Source: Paenibacillus wulumuqiensis
GTDB lineage: Bacteria > Bacillota > Bacilli > Paenibacillales > Paenibacillaceae
Length of the DNA stretch: 64,000 nt
Assembly: GCF_000971965.1 (NCBI RefSeq)
Contig: NZ_KQ040792.1
Coordinates: 310,001 to 374,000, forward strand
Direction: 5' to 3'
Made by a program: the position numbers and the translations under genes. How positions within the stretch are numbered: position 1 is the stretch's first letter; the number at the start of each line of letters is the position of its first letter. Under the pieces are notes generated by a model. It was not told the origin of the DNA. It ran no database searches and worked only from the letters and a program-made list of their open reading frames with translations. Shown here one piece after another: positions 51,272-60,367 of this stretch.

Positions 51272-54200
51272 ATGATTAAACAAAAGCTTGGGTTGCTGAG
51301 CAAAGTATGCATAGTAATGATGCTTCTGTTCTGTTCAGGAGGATTGCTTAACCCGTCTACACTGATCCAGCAGGCGTCTGCAGGGGGAGCAGAACCATAT
51401 CTGGGAGAGATTCGGCTGTTTCCTTATCCATCTGCTCCGGAAGGGTGGACCTATGCCGCTGGGCAGAACCTTTCTATTCAGACCAATACAGCATTGTTTG
51501 CATTGATCGGTACCAATTTTGGCGGCAATGGGCAGACGACGTTTGCACTGCCTGATCTGCGCGCCAAGGCACCCGCAGGAATGGGTTATTACATAGCGAT
51601 GCAGGGAGCTTTTCCGAGTCGTGATGAAGGAATGCACGGAATCGGCAATGCCCTGCTGAGTGAAGTGAGACTGTTCCCGTATAACTTTGCACCGACGGGA
51701 TGGATTCCTGCGAAAGGACAGCTGCTGAGCATATCCAGTTACCCCGAGCTGTACGCCAGGATCGGCCTTACGTTTGGCGGAGACGGAAAGAATACTTTTC
51801 AGCTGCCCAATCTGCCCGATCCTCAGGATAATGTGCATTATCTGATCTCCACCGATCCTACTTACTACAATCATGTGACCGGGATGGAATATTTGGGAGG
51901 ACTTCTTCCTTTTGCTGTTCCCGTAACTGTGGATTCTCTTGTTCAAGCCAATGGATCGCTGCTTTCCATTGCAGACAATCAGGCATTATACAGTCTGCTG
52001 GGGAACCACTTTGGAGGCGATGGCACGAATAACTTTGGGCTGCCCAATCCGAATGGCAGCCAGGCGGAATTAATCTATTATGTATCTCTTGGAGGGATCT
52101 ATCCTTCTTTTGAAGGAATCTCGCCAGCTGCGCAAAATGACAATTATTCCACGTCCAAAAATCAGGTGCTTACCGTTAGCGAAAGCGGCGTGCTGGGCAA
52201 TGATTCCAATGCTGCCGGTGCGTTTTTGGTGAATTCCACCACGCATGGAACTGTAATGCTGTCCAATAGCGGAGCTTTTCGCTATGTGCCCCATACCGAT
52301 TATGTAGGGACAGACAGCTTTACGTACGGAGCCTCCAATAGCTACGGCAGCTCGCTTGCCACGGTGACGATCACTGTCAATGAGACTGCTCCGCCGGTTG
52401 TCAGCGGAGTGCAGAATGATGGGATTTACAATACGGCAGTTACGCCTTCATTTACAAGCGGCACAGCGGTATTGAACGGCCAGCCGTATACAAGTGGCAC
52501 GGCAATTACGGCAGAAGGCACGTATACGCTGAACGTTACCAACAATATCGGTACAACCAGTGTCCGATTTACGATTGATCGCACGCCGCCTGTAGTGACG
52601 GGCGTCACGTATGGACAGATGTATACGACCGGACCGGTGATTACCTTTAATGAAGGTACAGCGGTGTTGGATGGCCATCCATTTGTCAGCGGCAGCGCGG
52701 TGAATGCGGAAGGTTCGCATCTGCTTGTTGTTACCGATCCGGCAGGCAATGTCAGCACGGTGGCTTTTAGCATGTATTTGCCGCGAACGGTTACTTTTGA
52801 CAGCCAGGGCGGGTCGCCGGCAGCCGAGCAGACAGTGAACTATGGAGCCTATGCTGTTCAGCCTCCGGCACCGACCAAAACAGGCTATACCTTTGGCGGT
52901 TGGTATGTCGATACCTCCTTCACCGTACCATTTGAATTTAACCATACGGCAGTAACCGGCAATCTGACCGTCTATGCTCGCTGGACCGTGAACAGTCATA
53001 CCGTTCGCTTTGATACGTATGGCGGTTCGGCAGTAGCGGATATGGCTGTTATCTCTGGCGAAAAGGCAATGCAGCCAACTGCGCCATCCCGCACCGGTTA
53101 TCTGTTCGCCGGCTGGTATACGGATAGTGCGCGTACTCAGCCATTTGATTTCAATCTTACACCGATCACCGGCGATCTGATGCTGTATGCCAAATGGGTG
53201 ACCGAAGCTTATACCGTAACATTTAACACCTATGGTGGCACGGATGTACAGGATGTATTTGTGGAATATGGCGGTACGCTCGCAGAACCTGCACAGCCGG
53301 TGAAAAATGGCTACCGGTTCGATGGCTGGTATACCGATGGCGCGCTGTCGGAGCGCTTTCGCTTTGGCGTGACACCACTCACCGGCAATCTGACGCTGTA
53401 TGCCGGATGGCAGCTCAATCCGGTAACAGACGATGACGATGATGATCGTCCAGCCGGTTCACCGATCACAGCAAGCTCCACGAACGGACAGCTGACCCTT
53501 CCGATCGGACGTGCGGGGGAAGTCAGCATTGGCTCCGGTATCCGGCTGCAGATTCCTGCCCATGCGGCAGCGGAAGAACTGAAGATATCGATCAATCGTC
53601 TTGCCGACAGCGATACACAGGGATTATGGACGAGTGGAATCAAGCCGGTCAGCCCGGTGTATGAGCTGCTCAAGAATGTCTCCCGAAATTTTAACGTTCC
53701 GGTGACACTCACTCTGACATTTGATCCATCGGGATTAACTGGCAGCCAGACCCCCGGCATCTATTATCTGAACGAAAGTACAGGCGTCTGGACGCTGGTC
53801 GAAGGCAGTCGGATGAGTGGCAATCAGATTACGGCGCAAGTGGACCATTTCACCAAATTCGCTGTGCTCGCAGCGGATACGAATACTAGTACTGTCACAC
53901 CACAGCCGACTACAGGTAGCGATACAGCAGCGGATGCTGCACCGGTGACACTCAGCGATATTGGCGGACACTGGGCCGAAAAGAGCATTCGTCAGGCGGT
54001 AGATGCCGGTATTGTCAGAGGTTATGCCGATGGGTCCTTCAAACCGGGGCAGGCGGTGACCCGCGCCGAATTTGCGGTCATGCTGCTTCAGGCCATGGGA
54101 TTGCCGGGAAGCGAGACGCCGCTTGCCTTTACCGATAAAGAGACCATCGGCAGCTGGGCCCGTCCGGCGATTGCCGAGGCGGTACGACAGGGCTGGGTTC

Positions 54201-54484
54201 AAGGCAATGCGGATGGTTCCTTCCGTCCGAATGATCGGATAACCCGCGCCGAAATGGCTGTGATGGCAGCCGCAGCGCTGCATAGTGATGTTATGTCCCA
54301 GCCGAAGACTACCTTTACGGATGACAAAAAGATTCCTGCATGGGCACGTGGGGCAGTAGCGGCCATGCAGCAGACCGGAATCATTAACGGCAAATCGGCC
54401 AATACCTTCGATCCTGCCGGTCAGACGACACGGGCCGAAGCGGTCAAAGTCATCATGATGATCAGAGCCATGCGAAGCAGCTAG
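51272..54484 (+). CDS. Large SLH-anchored surface protein with tail-collar, Ig-like and InlB repeats
   Basis: 1070 residues. Order: signal peptide (about 1-37); three tail-collar/microcystin-dependent-protein-like modules (GEIRLFPYPSAPEGWTYAAG, SEVRLFPYNFAPTGWIPAKG, LLPFAVPVTVDSLVQANGSL, each with a FGGxGxxxFxLPxL box); a cadherin-like module (NDNYSTSKNQVLTVSESGVL); two bacterial Ig-like modules; three InlB B-type repeats (VTFDSQGGSPAAEQTVNYGA, VRFDTYGGSAVADMAVISGE, VTFNTYGGTDVQDVFVEYGG, each with GYxFxGWYxD); a short Asp run; a ZU5-like region; and three SLH modules (LSDIGGHWAEKSIRQAVDAG). The SLH end anchors it to the wall polymer, with collar modules facing outward. The ATG has AGGGGATGAATAA. 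It probably works in adhesion or binding. Confidence 0.88.
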   Translation: MIKQKLGLLSKVCIVMMLLFCSGGLLNPSTLIQQASAGGAEPYLGEIRLFPYPSAPEGWTYAAGQNLSIQTNTALFALIGTNFGGNGQTTFALPDLRAKAPAGMGYYIAMQGAFPSRDEGMHGIGNALLSEVRLFPYNFAPTGWIPAKGQLLSISSYPELYARIGLTFGGDGKNTFQLPNLPDPQDNVHYLISTDPTYYNHVTGMEYLGGLLPFAVPVTVDSLVQANGSLLSIADNQALYSLLGNHFGGDGTNNFGLPNPNGSQAELIYYVSLGGIYPSFEGISPAAQNDNYSTSKNQVLTVSESGVLGNDSNAAGAFLVNSTTHGTVMLSNSGAFRYVPHTDYVGTDSFTYGASNSYGSSLATVTITVNETAPPVVSGVQNDGIYNTAVTPSFTSGTAVLNGQPYTSGTAITAEGTYTLNVTNNIGTTSVRFTIDRTPPVVTGVTYGQMYTTGPVITFNEGTAVLDGHPFVSGSAVNAEGSHLLVVTDPAGNVSTVAFSMYLPRTVTFDSQGGSPAAEQTVNYGAYAVQPPAPTKTGYTFGGWYVDTSFTVPFEFNHTAVTGNLTVYARWTVNSHTVRFDTYGGSAVADMAVISGEKAMQPTAPSRTGYLFAGWYTDSARTQPFDFNLTPITGDLMLYAKWVTEAYTVTFNTYGGTDVQDVFVEYGGTLAEPAQPVKNGYRFDGWYTDGALSERFRFGVTPLTGNLTLYAGWQLNPVTDDDDDDRPAGSPITASSTNGQLTLPIGRAGEVSIGSGIRLQIPAHAAAEELKISINRLADSDTQGLWTSGIKPVSPVYELLKNVSRNFNVPVTLTLTFDPSGLTGSQTPGIYYLNESTGVWTLVEGSRMSGNQITAQVDHFTKFAVLAADTNTSTVTPQPTTGSDTAADAAPVTLSDIGGHWAEKSIRQAVDAGIVRGYADGSFKPGQAVTRAEFAVMLLQAMGLPGSETPLAFTDKETIGSWARPAIAEAVRQGWVQGNADGSFRPNDRITRAEMAVMAAAALHSDVMSQPKTTFTDDKKIPAWARGAVAAMQQTGIINGKSANTFDPAGQTTRAEAVKVIMMIRAMRSS

Positions 54485-54510
54485 GATTGCAGATTCGTTC
54501 TTACAAGCAG

Positions 54511-54545
54511 CAGACATATGCCATCTACCGGTATATGTCTGTTTG
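54511..54545 (+). terminator. Terminator after the large surface protein
   Basis: CAGACATATGCC and GGTATATGTCTG pair (one G-T) across a 7-nt loop, with a short T-rich tail. Confidence 0.65.
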
Positions 54546-54650
54546 TGCAATAATTCTTTAATTTGGTAAGCCGCTGATATTTCTTCTACCGGACTGGTTA
54601 AGTATGAAGTGGGAATGATATCCACCCACATATGAAGGAGGATGATTTTC

Positions 54651-55247
54651 ATGACTGATATACTTAGCGCAATGAAGAACCGCAGAAGTATTTATGGAAT
54701 CAGCAAAGAGGCGGTTACCTCTGACGAGCGGATTCAGGAGATTGTGGAGCAGGTTGTGCTGCACACGCCTTCTGCGTTTAACTCCCAGAGCGCCCGGGTG
54801 ATGATCCTGCTGGGCGAGAAGCATGACCAGCTGTGGGAGTTCACCACGAATATTCTCAAGGAAATCGTACCTGCCGAGAACTTTGCACCGACCCAGCAAA
54901 AAATGGACAGCTTCAAAGCCGGTTACGGTACGATCCTGTTCTTCGAGGATGAGTCTGTGATCCGCGGGATGCAGGAACAGTTCAAAGCATATCAGGATAA
55001 CTTCCCGATCTGGTCACAGCAGTCCTCCGGGATGCACCAGTATCTGGTCTGGACCCTGCTGGAAGCGGAAGGCTACGGCGCATCGCTGCAGCATTACAAC
55101 CCGCTGATCGACGAGAAAATCAAAGCCGAGTGGGACATTCCGGAGAACTGGAAACTGATCGCACAGATGCCGTTCGGCAAACCGACCGCTCCGGCAGGAG
55201 ACAAGGAATTCAAGCCGCTGGAAGAACGGATCAAAGTACTGAAATAA
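54651..55247 (+). CDS. Nitroreductase family protein (YdgI/Frp-like short type)
   Basis: 198 residues: MTDILSAMKNRRSIYGISKE, then VVLHTPSAFNSQSARVMILL (FMN-binding loop) and YLVWTLLEAEGYGASLQHYN. The ending MPFGKPTAPAGDKEFKPLEER is typical of the short nitroreductase group. A flavin-dependent oxidoreductase in the cytoplasm is expected. The start at 54651 has AAGGAGGATGATTTTC 7-12 bp upstream; an ATG 9 bp earlier lies inside that site. It is not closely similar to the nitroreductase at 40033. A terminator follows. Confidence 0.87.
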   Translation: MTDILSAMKNRRSIYGISKEAVTSDERIQEIVEQVVLHTPSAFNSQSARVMILLGEKHDQLWEFTTNILKEIVPAENFAPTQQKMDSFKAGYGTILFFEDESVIRGMQEQFKAYQDNFPIWSQQSSGMHQYLVWTLLEAEGYGASLQHYNPLIDEKIKAEWDIPENWKLIAQMPFGKPTAPAGDKEFKPLEERIKVLK

Positions 55248-55273
55248 CGAATAACCGCATATGAATATAGATT

Positions 55274-55315
55274 TAAAAAGCAGGCACCTGTAGGAGAGGG
55301 TGCCTGCTTTTTGGT
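55274..55315 (+). terminator. Terminator after the short nitroreductase gene
   Basis: AAAAAGCAGGCACC and GGTGCCTGCTTTTT form a perfect stem. It also serves the convergent gene. Confidence 0.85.
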
Positions 55316-55325
55316 ATGAGGGAAC

Positions 55326-56270
55326 CTATTCGAGTCGGGATGTAGCGGATGCCTGCTGTTTTTGGTATGCTGCCAGCAGTTCGCTAACAGAGATACCATC
55401 GATGGTCATTCCCTCGATATTGCTGTTAACGATCGCTAAATTGTGCAGATTGGAATCTGATATTGTACTGTTGGCAAGATCACATCTTTCCATAACCACT
55501 GGTAATAAGGGATGGTCCGTCCCCAGACTGGTGTCATGAATATAGGCGCCCGCGAGATTGACATGGCAGATTTCAGCCTGGCTCATATTGGAGTCTCCGA
55601 ACACGGAATGGCTTAAATTAACATTGGTGAATCGGTTATAGCTGGAATTGCTGTTCTGAAATAAGGTATGACTCATATTCAGGTTTGTAAATTTGGCCTC
55701 CCGCAGGTTTACATCGTGGAAATCGGTATTATGTAAGTTGCAATCGCGGAAATTGTGATTATCGAGATTCCTGCTGCGTGTATAGTGGGCAGCCTCTTCC
55801 TCTTCTCCCGGTATATTTTTGAAATAATACCGCTCCTTATCGTTCTGTCCTGCCAGCTGATAGCCCATCTTTTCATAAAAGTGATGATTGCGTGGACTAT
55901 TCTGATCTGTATCCAGCGTCCATAACCGGACCTGGGGATACAGGGCCTCCATACTGGAAATGGCAGCGGACCCGATGCCCATATTCTGCTGAGAAGGGTC
56001 AATATACAGTCGGTCTATGCGAGCATGCTCTCTGCCGGTATAAGAAATAAGAAGCACACCCACGAGCCTATGTTGAACCATGATTTTGAAATAGGTGTTA
56101 TTCCATAGATGGTATTTTTGCATTTCGACAGAGTCAAAGCCGGGAATGTAAGGACCTGCTCCATCGGTATACCATCTGCGTCGTTCCTCTTCTTCCACTG
56201 TAATCATCAAGTCCCTAATGGCAGCAGCATCTGCTGCATCCGCTTTGACCAATTCCACCTGTGCTTTCAT
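55326..56270 (-). CDS. GNAT acetyltransferase fused to pentapeptide-like repeats
   Basis: 314 residues. The N-terminal GNAT domain (1-155) has the acyl-CoA motif ARIDRLYIDPSQQNMGIGSA and the late motif HHFYEKMGYQLAGQNDKERY. From about residue 165 the chain becomes a run of pentapeptide-type repeats: LDNHNFRDCNLHNTDFHDVN, LREAKFTNLNMSHTLFQNSN, VNLSHSVFGDSNMSQAEICH. These form a right-handed beta-helix. Pentapeptide proteins can mimic DNA (Qnr/MfpA) or act as scaffolds. The fusion suggests the helix guides the acetyltransferase to a target. The start ATG follows GAGGTACGGG. It is a single gene between strong terminators. Confidence 0.82.
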   Translation of the reverse strand: MKAQVELVKADAADAAAIRDLMITVEEEERRRWYTDGAGPYIPGFDSVEMQKYHLWNNTYFKIMVQHRLVGVLLISYTGREHARIDRLYIDPSQQNMGIGSAAISSMEALYPQVRLWTLDTDQNSPRNHHFYEKMGYQLAGQNDKERYYFKNIPGEEEEAAHYTRSRNLDNHNFRDCNLHNTDFHDVNLREAKFTNLNMSHTLFQNSNSSYNRFTNVNLSHSVFGDSNMSQAEICHVNLAGAYIHDTSLGTDHPLLPVVMERCDLANSTISDSNLHNLAIVNSNIEGMTIDGISVSELLAAYQKQQASATSRLE

Positions 56271-56429
56271 ATCCCGTACCTCCTCGTATTCAAAAGCCTG
56301 ACAGCAGGTGCCATATAGAGTACAAGCCGTATCCTCGATATGCGGATGCCTGTCCTTTTCAGCTGCATGATCCTACGCCGGACCGATAAGAGTGTAACAC
56401 TTTCGGATCTCATCCACCAGTTCCTGTCA

Positions 56430-57539
56430 TTAACCGCCCGGTGCCGTCAGTACAAAAGAAACATCGCCCTGGTTCGCGCCATTGACATACAGCCGGATAT
56501 GATGAACGCCAGGGTAATACACACGCGTCGTGATCAGCTTGAACGAATGTTTTTTGCGCATAGGGTGCTCTCCGGGAGCGAACTCGCGGGATACCCAGCG
56601 AAAACGCTTGGCGGCGTGGCGTCCGTTGGCTTTCATCAGGTCGACCTCATAATCGATCCGCAGATTCTGGGCAGATGAGGTCTCATTGAACAGGGTAAAG
56701 GTAAGCTCGATCTCTCCGCCAATCTCCACCTCCGGCGTGCTCACCACCAGATCACTCACCCGAACCTGTTCATTCGGCAGGTAACCGAACAGGTCCATTA
56801 CCTCGGGATGATCCTGCTTGAGCAGGGTGCGGCAGCCGTGGCGAACAATCCAGTCGGTATGGGGATGCTTGCCGTACCATTCCCGTGCAATAGCGGCTAT
56901 CCGGTCCGGATGATCCTTGGCGATATCATTCAGATGATTGGCGACGCTTTTGCGTACATACAGGGAAGGGTCCTGTTTTAGCTTGTCCAGTATTCGCAGT
57001 GTTGGCTCCGGGTCGATGATGAACATCTTGAGCTGAAACGACCACGGCAGCCGCGGACGGAATCCTTCACTGGCGAGCCGGCGAATATGCTCATTCTCAT
57101 GATCCGCCCACCGATTCATCTGCTCCAGCATCCGCTCGGGGTCCTGCAGGATAAAAGGACGCACCGCGAACTCTGCACTGGAGTAGCAGGTGAGCTGCTC
57201 CAGTGCATGCATGGACAGCTCATGATGATCCAGCCCGTTCAGCTCCACATAGTCCGGGAGAAATAAATACTGGACTCCCGTGCACTCGGGCGCCACCTCC
57301 AGCAGAATCGGAATAACCTGCTCATAGGGAAGAGACAGCGCCGCGGTCAGCGCTTCGCTGATCCGCCGGATGCGCTGCTTGAACGCCAGCTGTTCCCATC
57401 CGGCGGCATGGACATGATCGTAAAATTCCTGCTCCCGGAAATCCGTTGCATACCGCTGCATTCTTGCCGAGAACTCCTGCAAAAAGGTATCGTTATAAAG
57501 CTCTTTGAACGTTTCCAACAAGGTCACCCCATTTTCCAT
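56430..57539 (-). CDS. HEAT-repeat DNA alkylation repair-like protein (AlkD-like)
   Basis: 369 residues. Residues 1-240 are helical HEAT-like repeats with the DNA glycosylase AlkD/AlkC pattern (ENEHIRRLASEGFRPRLPWS, VRKSVANHLNDIAKDHPDRI, WIVRHGCRTLLKQ). The last about 100 residues (VRVSDLVVSTPEVEIGGEIE then LTFTLFNETSSAQNLRIDYE) form an Ig-like beta domain. AlkC-like proteins excise 3-methylated purines, and some members with such a C-terminal domain are known. The start at 57539 has no good ribosome binding site, so the true start may differ by a few codons. Confidence 0.78.
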   Translation of the reverse strand: MENGVTLLETFKELYNDTFLQEFSARMQRYATDFREQEFYDHVHAAGWEQLAFKQRIRRISEALTAALSLPYEQVIPILLEVAPECTGVQYLFLPDYVELNGLDHHELSMHALEQLTCYSSAEFAVRPFILQDPERMLEQMNRWADHENEHIRRLASEGFRPRLPWSFQLKMFIIDPEPTLRILDKLKQDPSLYVRKSVANHLNDIAKDHPDRIAAIAREWYGKHPHTDWIVRHGCRTLLKQDHPEVMDLFGYLPNEQVRVSDLVVSTPEVEIGGEIELTFTLFNETSSAQNLRIDYEVDLMKANGRHAAKRFRWVSREFAPGEHPMRKKHSFKLITTRVYYPGVHHIRLYVNGANQGDVSFVLTAPGG

Positions 57540-57616
57540 AATCGTATGTAGGCATCGTATCTCTTCCTTACCAACATACCATAATTGCCATGCAGAAATC
57601 TTGCGGTTCTATTACG

Positions 57617-57669
57617 CCAAACAGCCGGAAGTCTTGTCCTGATAGGAGGGAAGACTTCCGGCTGTTTGG
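57617..57669. terminator. Perfect 19-bp hairpin downstream of the amylase gene
   Basis: CCAAACAGCCGGAAGTCTT and its exact complement are separated by 15 nt. It lies past the stop of the amylase gene on the minus strand and upstream of the HEAT protein gene. The T tract is weak. Confidence 0.7.
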
Positions 57670-57720
57670 CTGTATAAGGGGAACGCTTTTGATAATACAG
57701 ATTTACGAATTCAGGGGTGA

Positions 57721-59397
57721 TCAGGACGGACTCGGGTTCGCCTCGGCCGGATCATCTTCTCCTGGCTCGTCCTCTTGTGTATCGGACGTGTCCGCAGCAG
57801 ATTCTTCCGCGTTGGAAGCAGGATCATGCTCGGAGGGCTCGATGTTCAGCAGGTCGGAGCCTTCTTCCAGTACGCCGCTTTCCGGAATCGCGAGGCATGG
57901 CTGCGACGCATAATAGCTCTCCACTTCATCCTCGGTCAGATCGGTCTCCGGCAGTGTCCAGACGGATACGCTGCCGCCATTGACCGGGAAGTTGGCCCAG
58001 CCGTCTTCCTCGATCTGTACATGGTGCTGACGGTTGCGGGTCAGGTCGATCCAGATCTCGCCGGCACGTTCTTCACCGACGAACATCCGTTTTTCGCCTT
58101 CTTCGCCATTGGTCATAACGACCGCACAGCCGGAACGCTCGATCTCGCTGCTGCCTCGGCGCACCCAGCCGATGGTGTTCGGATGGTCAAAGTAATCATC
58201 CTGCTCGCCATAGGATTTGTGGTAACGGGCATACAGCAGGCAGTCCAGCATTTCCTTTTTGCCCGGAATCGGATTCTCGCCGCCGATCCCAAAGTAATCG
58301 CCATAGAATACACATGGATAGCCTTCCTGGCGCAGCAAAATCAGCGAGTAGGCGAGCGGCTTGAACCAGTCTTCGATCCAGGATTCCAGCGCTTCATTGG
58401 GCTGGGAATCGTGGTTGTCGACAAAGGTGACCGCATGCGTCGGATGCGTCTGTACGAGCGTATCGTTGAAGATGGTCGACAGATCGAATGAGTTGCCGGA
58501 TATGGAAGCTGCATGCAGCTTGTAGTGCAGGGAGACGTCGAACAGGTCAATCTGGTAATCGACCGTATCGAGGAACTCCTGGCAGGCCGCCAGCTCCGGA
58601 TTCCAGAACTCACCGACGATGTAGAAGTCCTGTCCGCGCTTGCTGATCATCTCACCGACAAAGTTGCGGATGAACTCATAGTTAATATGCTTGATGGCAT
58701 CCAGGCGGAAGCCGTCACAGCGGGTTGTGTCGATCATCCATTTGCCCCAGTTGATCATCTCGTCGCGCACTTCCGGCATGTTGTAATCGATATTGGCGAA
58801 CATGAGGTAATCATAGTTGCCGAACTCGTTATCGACATTTTCATTCCACTGCTTGTCCCCGTCAGCGATACGGAAGATGCCTGTCCGTCCCTCACGGTTA
58901 TCATAGTCGGTTCCGTTAAAATGTCGGTAATCCCACTTCATTGCAGAGTACGTATCACCGCGTCCGGGAAAAGTGAACTTGGTCCAGCCTTCAATCTCAA
59001 AAGGTTCAGAGATGACCTCTGTCCGATTGTTAGGATCGACCTCGACCACTTGAAAGACTTCCGTCTCATCCGCACCTGCTTTGTGGTTCATTACCAGGTC
59101 GATATACACGTTCATGCCAAGCCGATGACAGACGGCAATCGCGTCAAGCAGTTCCTTTTTGGTACCGTACTTTGTGCCGACAGCGCCTTTTTGATCAAAT
59201 TCGCCGAGATCATACAAATCGTAAACGCCGTAACCGGTATCCTGCGGCGTGTGTCCTTTGGTAACAGGAGGAATCCAGAGTGTGCCGATTCCGGCCTGCT
59301 TCAGCTCGGGAGCGATATCCTGCAGCCTCTTCCAATGTGAACCATCCGCTTCGACATGCCACTCAAAAAATTGCATCATTGTTACATTGCGATTCAT
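57721..59397 (-). CDS. Cytoplasmic alpha-amylase (GH13) with an acidic C-terminal tail
   Basis: 558 residues, no signal peptide. The catalytic (beta/alpha)8 domain has the nucleophile Asp233 (CDGFRLDAIKHI), the acid Glu263 (YIVGEFWNP) and Asp330 (TFVDNHDSQP), plus conserved WIPPVTKGHTPQDTGYGVYD and VYIDLVMNHKAG. This is the intracellular GH13 type, degrading imported maltodextrins. Residues after about 485 depart from the family: a tail rich in Asp, Glu, Ser and Pro (GSDLLNIEPSEHDPASNAEE and onward, about 60 residues). It looks disordered and is not found in typical family members. The start follows AAAAAAGGGGATG. Confidence 0.9.
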   Translation of the reverse strand: MNRNVTMMQFFEWHVEADGSHWKRLQDIAPELKQAGIGTLWIPPVTKGHTPQDTGYGVYDLYDLGEFDQKGAVGTKYGTKKELLDAIAVCHRLGMNVYIDLVMNHKAGADETEVFQVVEVDPNNRTEVISEPFEIEGWTKFTFPGRGDTYSAMKWDYRHFNGTDYDNREGRTGIFRIADGDKQWNENVDNEFGNYDYLMFANIDYNMPEVRDEMINWGKWMIDTTRCDGFRLDAIKHINYEFIRNFVGEMISKRGQDFYIVGEFWNPELAACQEFLDTVDYQIDLFDVSLHYKLHAASISGNSFDLSTIFNDTLVQTHPTHAVTFVDNHDSQPNEALESWIEDWFKPLAYSLILLRQEGYPCVFYGDYFGIGGENPIPGKKEMLDCLLYARYHKSYGEQDDYFDHPNTIGWVRRGSSEIERSGCAVVMTNGEEGEKRMFVGEERAGEIWIDLTRNRQHHVQIEEDGWANFPVNGGSVSVWTLPETDLTEDEVESYYASQPCLAIPESGVLEEGSDLLNIEPSEHDPASNAEESAADTSDTQEDEPGEDDPAEANPSPS

Positions 59398-59780
59398 GTA
59401 TACATCCCCTTTTTTCCTCTATTCAAGCGGACGATCTGCCGACCAGGCAAGAGATAGAGAGCGGATTACTCTCATAGCGCAGATCTGTCGTAGATGGCGT
59501 ACGGCTGTGAGAAACATTACCCATTTAGTTATCATGGCTAAACATATAGCAGTATTTTGATATGAGATTCTGCTAACGGGGAGAAAATGCAATTAAAACG
59601 TCAATATCACGTATTCACGCATCCATTGGTTTTGGGGGTTCAGATCTTCGTATTGAGATACGTATCTTCGAGCACATCGGTAGTGTCGCCGTACTCCTTA
59701 ATAATGTGCATTTTGCCCCAGGCACAGAGGGAAATGGATTGTATATATCAAAAAGGCTGCTCTCAAAAAGATATCTATCA

Positions 59781-59817
59781 AAAAATCCCCCTGCAGTCGT
59801 GTTCTGCAGGGGGATTC
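59781..59817 (-). terminator. Terminator of the rhodanese gene
   Basis: AATCCCCCTGCAG and CTGCAGGGGGATT pair, with a T tract on the minus strand. The gap 59398-59871 otherwise shows no gene. Confidence 0.85.
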
Positions 59818-59871
59818 GTTATGGTTATATAAGGGGTAAAAGGGGATGCCTTTATGCAGAGCGTAAGGGGT

Positions 59872-60267
59872 TTACGCTTCTTCTACTTCAAAGCCGGCTT
59901 GTTTCCATGCTGCTGTACCGCCATCGATGTAAGCCACATCGGTGAAGCCCATCATCTTCAGTGCGTATGCGCCCAGAGCTGCCTGGCCGCCTGCACCGCA
60001 GGTTACCAGTACCGGACGGCTGCGATCGCTCAGACGCTCGTCGCGCAGCTCGGCAGGTACACCCAGATCCGCACGGATCGGCAGCATGCCCAGTGAGATG
60101 TTCACGCCGCTTGGGATCAGACCGCAGGCACCGGCATCAGCCGCATCCTGTACGTCGATAACGAGTGTGTTGGGGTTGCTGTTGATTTTCTCGCGTGCTT
60201 CCTGGGAAGTAACACCCGGAACGTTGTTTCTTGCCTGTGTGACCATGTCTGTAAATGTTAATGCCAT
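59872..60267 (-). CDS. Rhodanese-like domain protein
   Basis: 131 residues with one rhodanese domain: QEAREKINSNPNTLVIDVQD, GVNISLGMLPIRADLGVPAEL and the active-site loop PVLVTCGAGGQAALGAYALK (catalytic Cys in CGAGGQA). It ends GFTDVAYIDGGTAAWKQAGFE. It carries sulfane sulfur on the Cys and may act in sulfur transfer or redox balance. The start follows AGGAGGATGATGAATT. Together with the glutathione peroxidase encoded next on the same strand it may form a thiol stress unit; they are separated by 100 bp. Confidence 0.87.
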   Translation of the reverse strand: MALTFTDMVTQARNNVPGVTSQEAREKINSNPNTLVIDVQDAADAGACGLIPSGVNISLGMLPIRADLGVPAELRDERLSDRSRPVLVTCGAGGQAALGAYALKMMGFTDVAYIDGGTAAWKQAGFEVEEA

Positions 60268-60367
60268 AATTCATCATCCTCCTGAAATGGAATATAAGTA
60301 TAAGTTGCCTGACTATGTGACAGTGACGTGGAACCAAGTATATTTACCCAGAAATGGGAGAGAGAAG

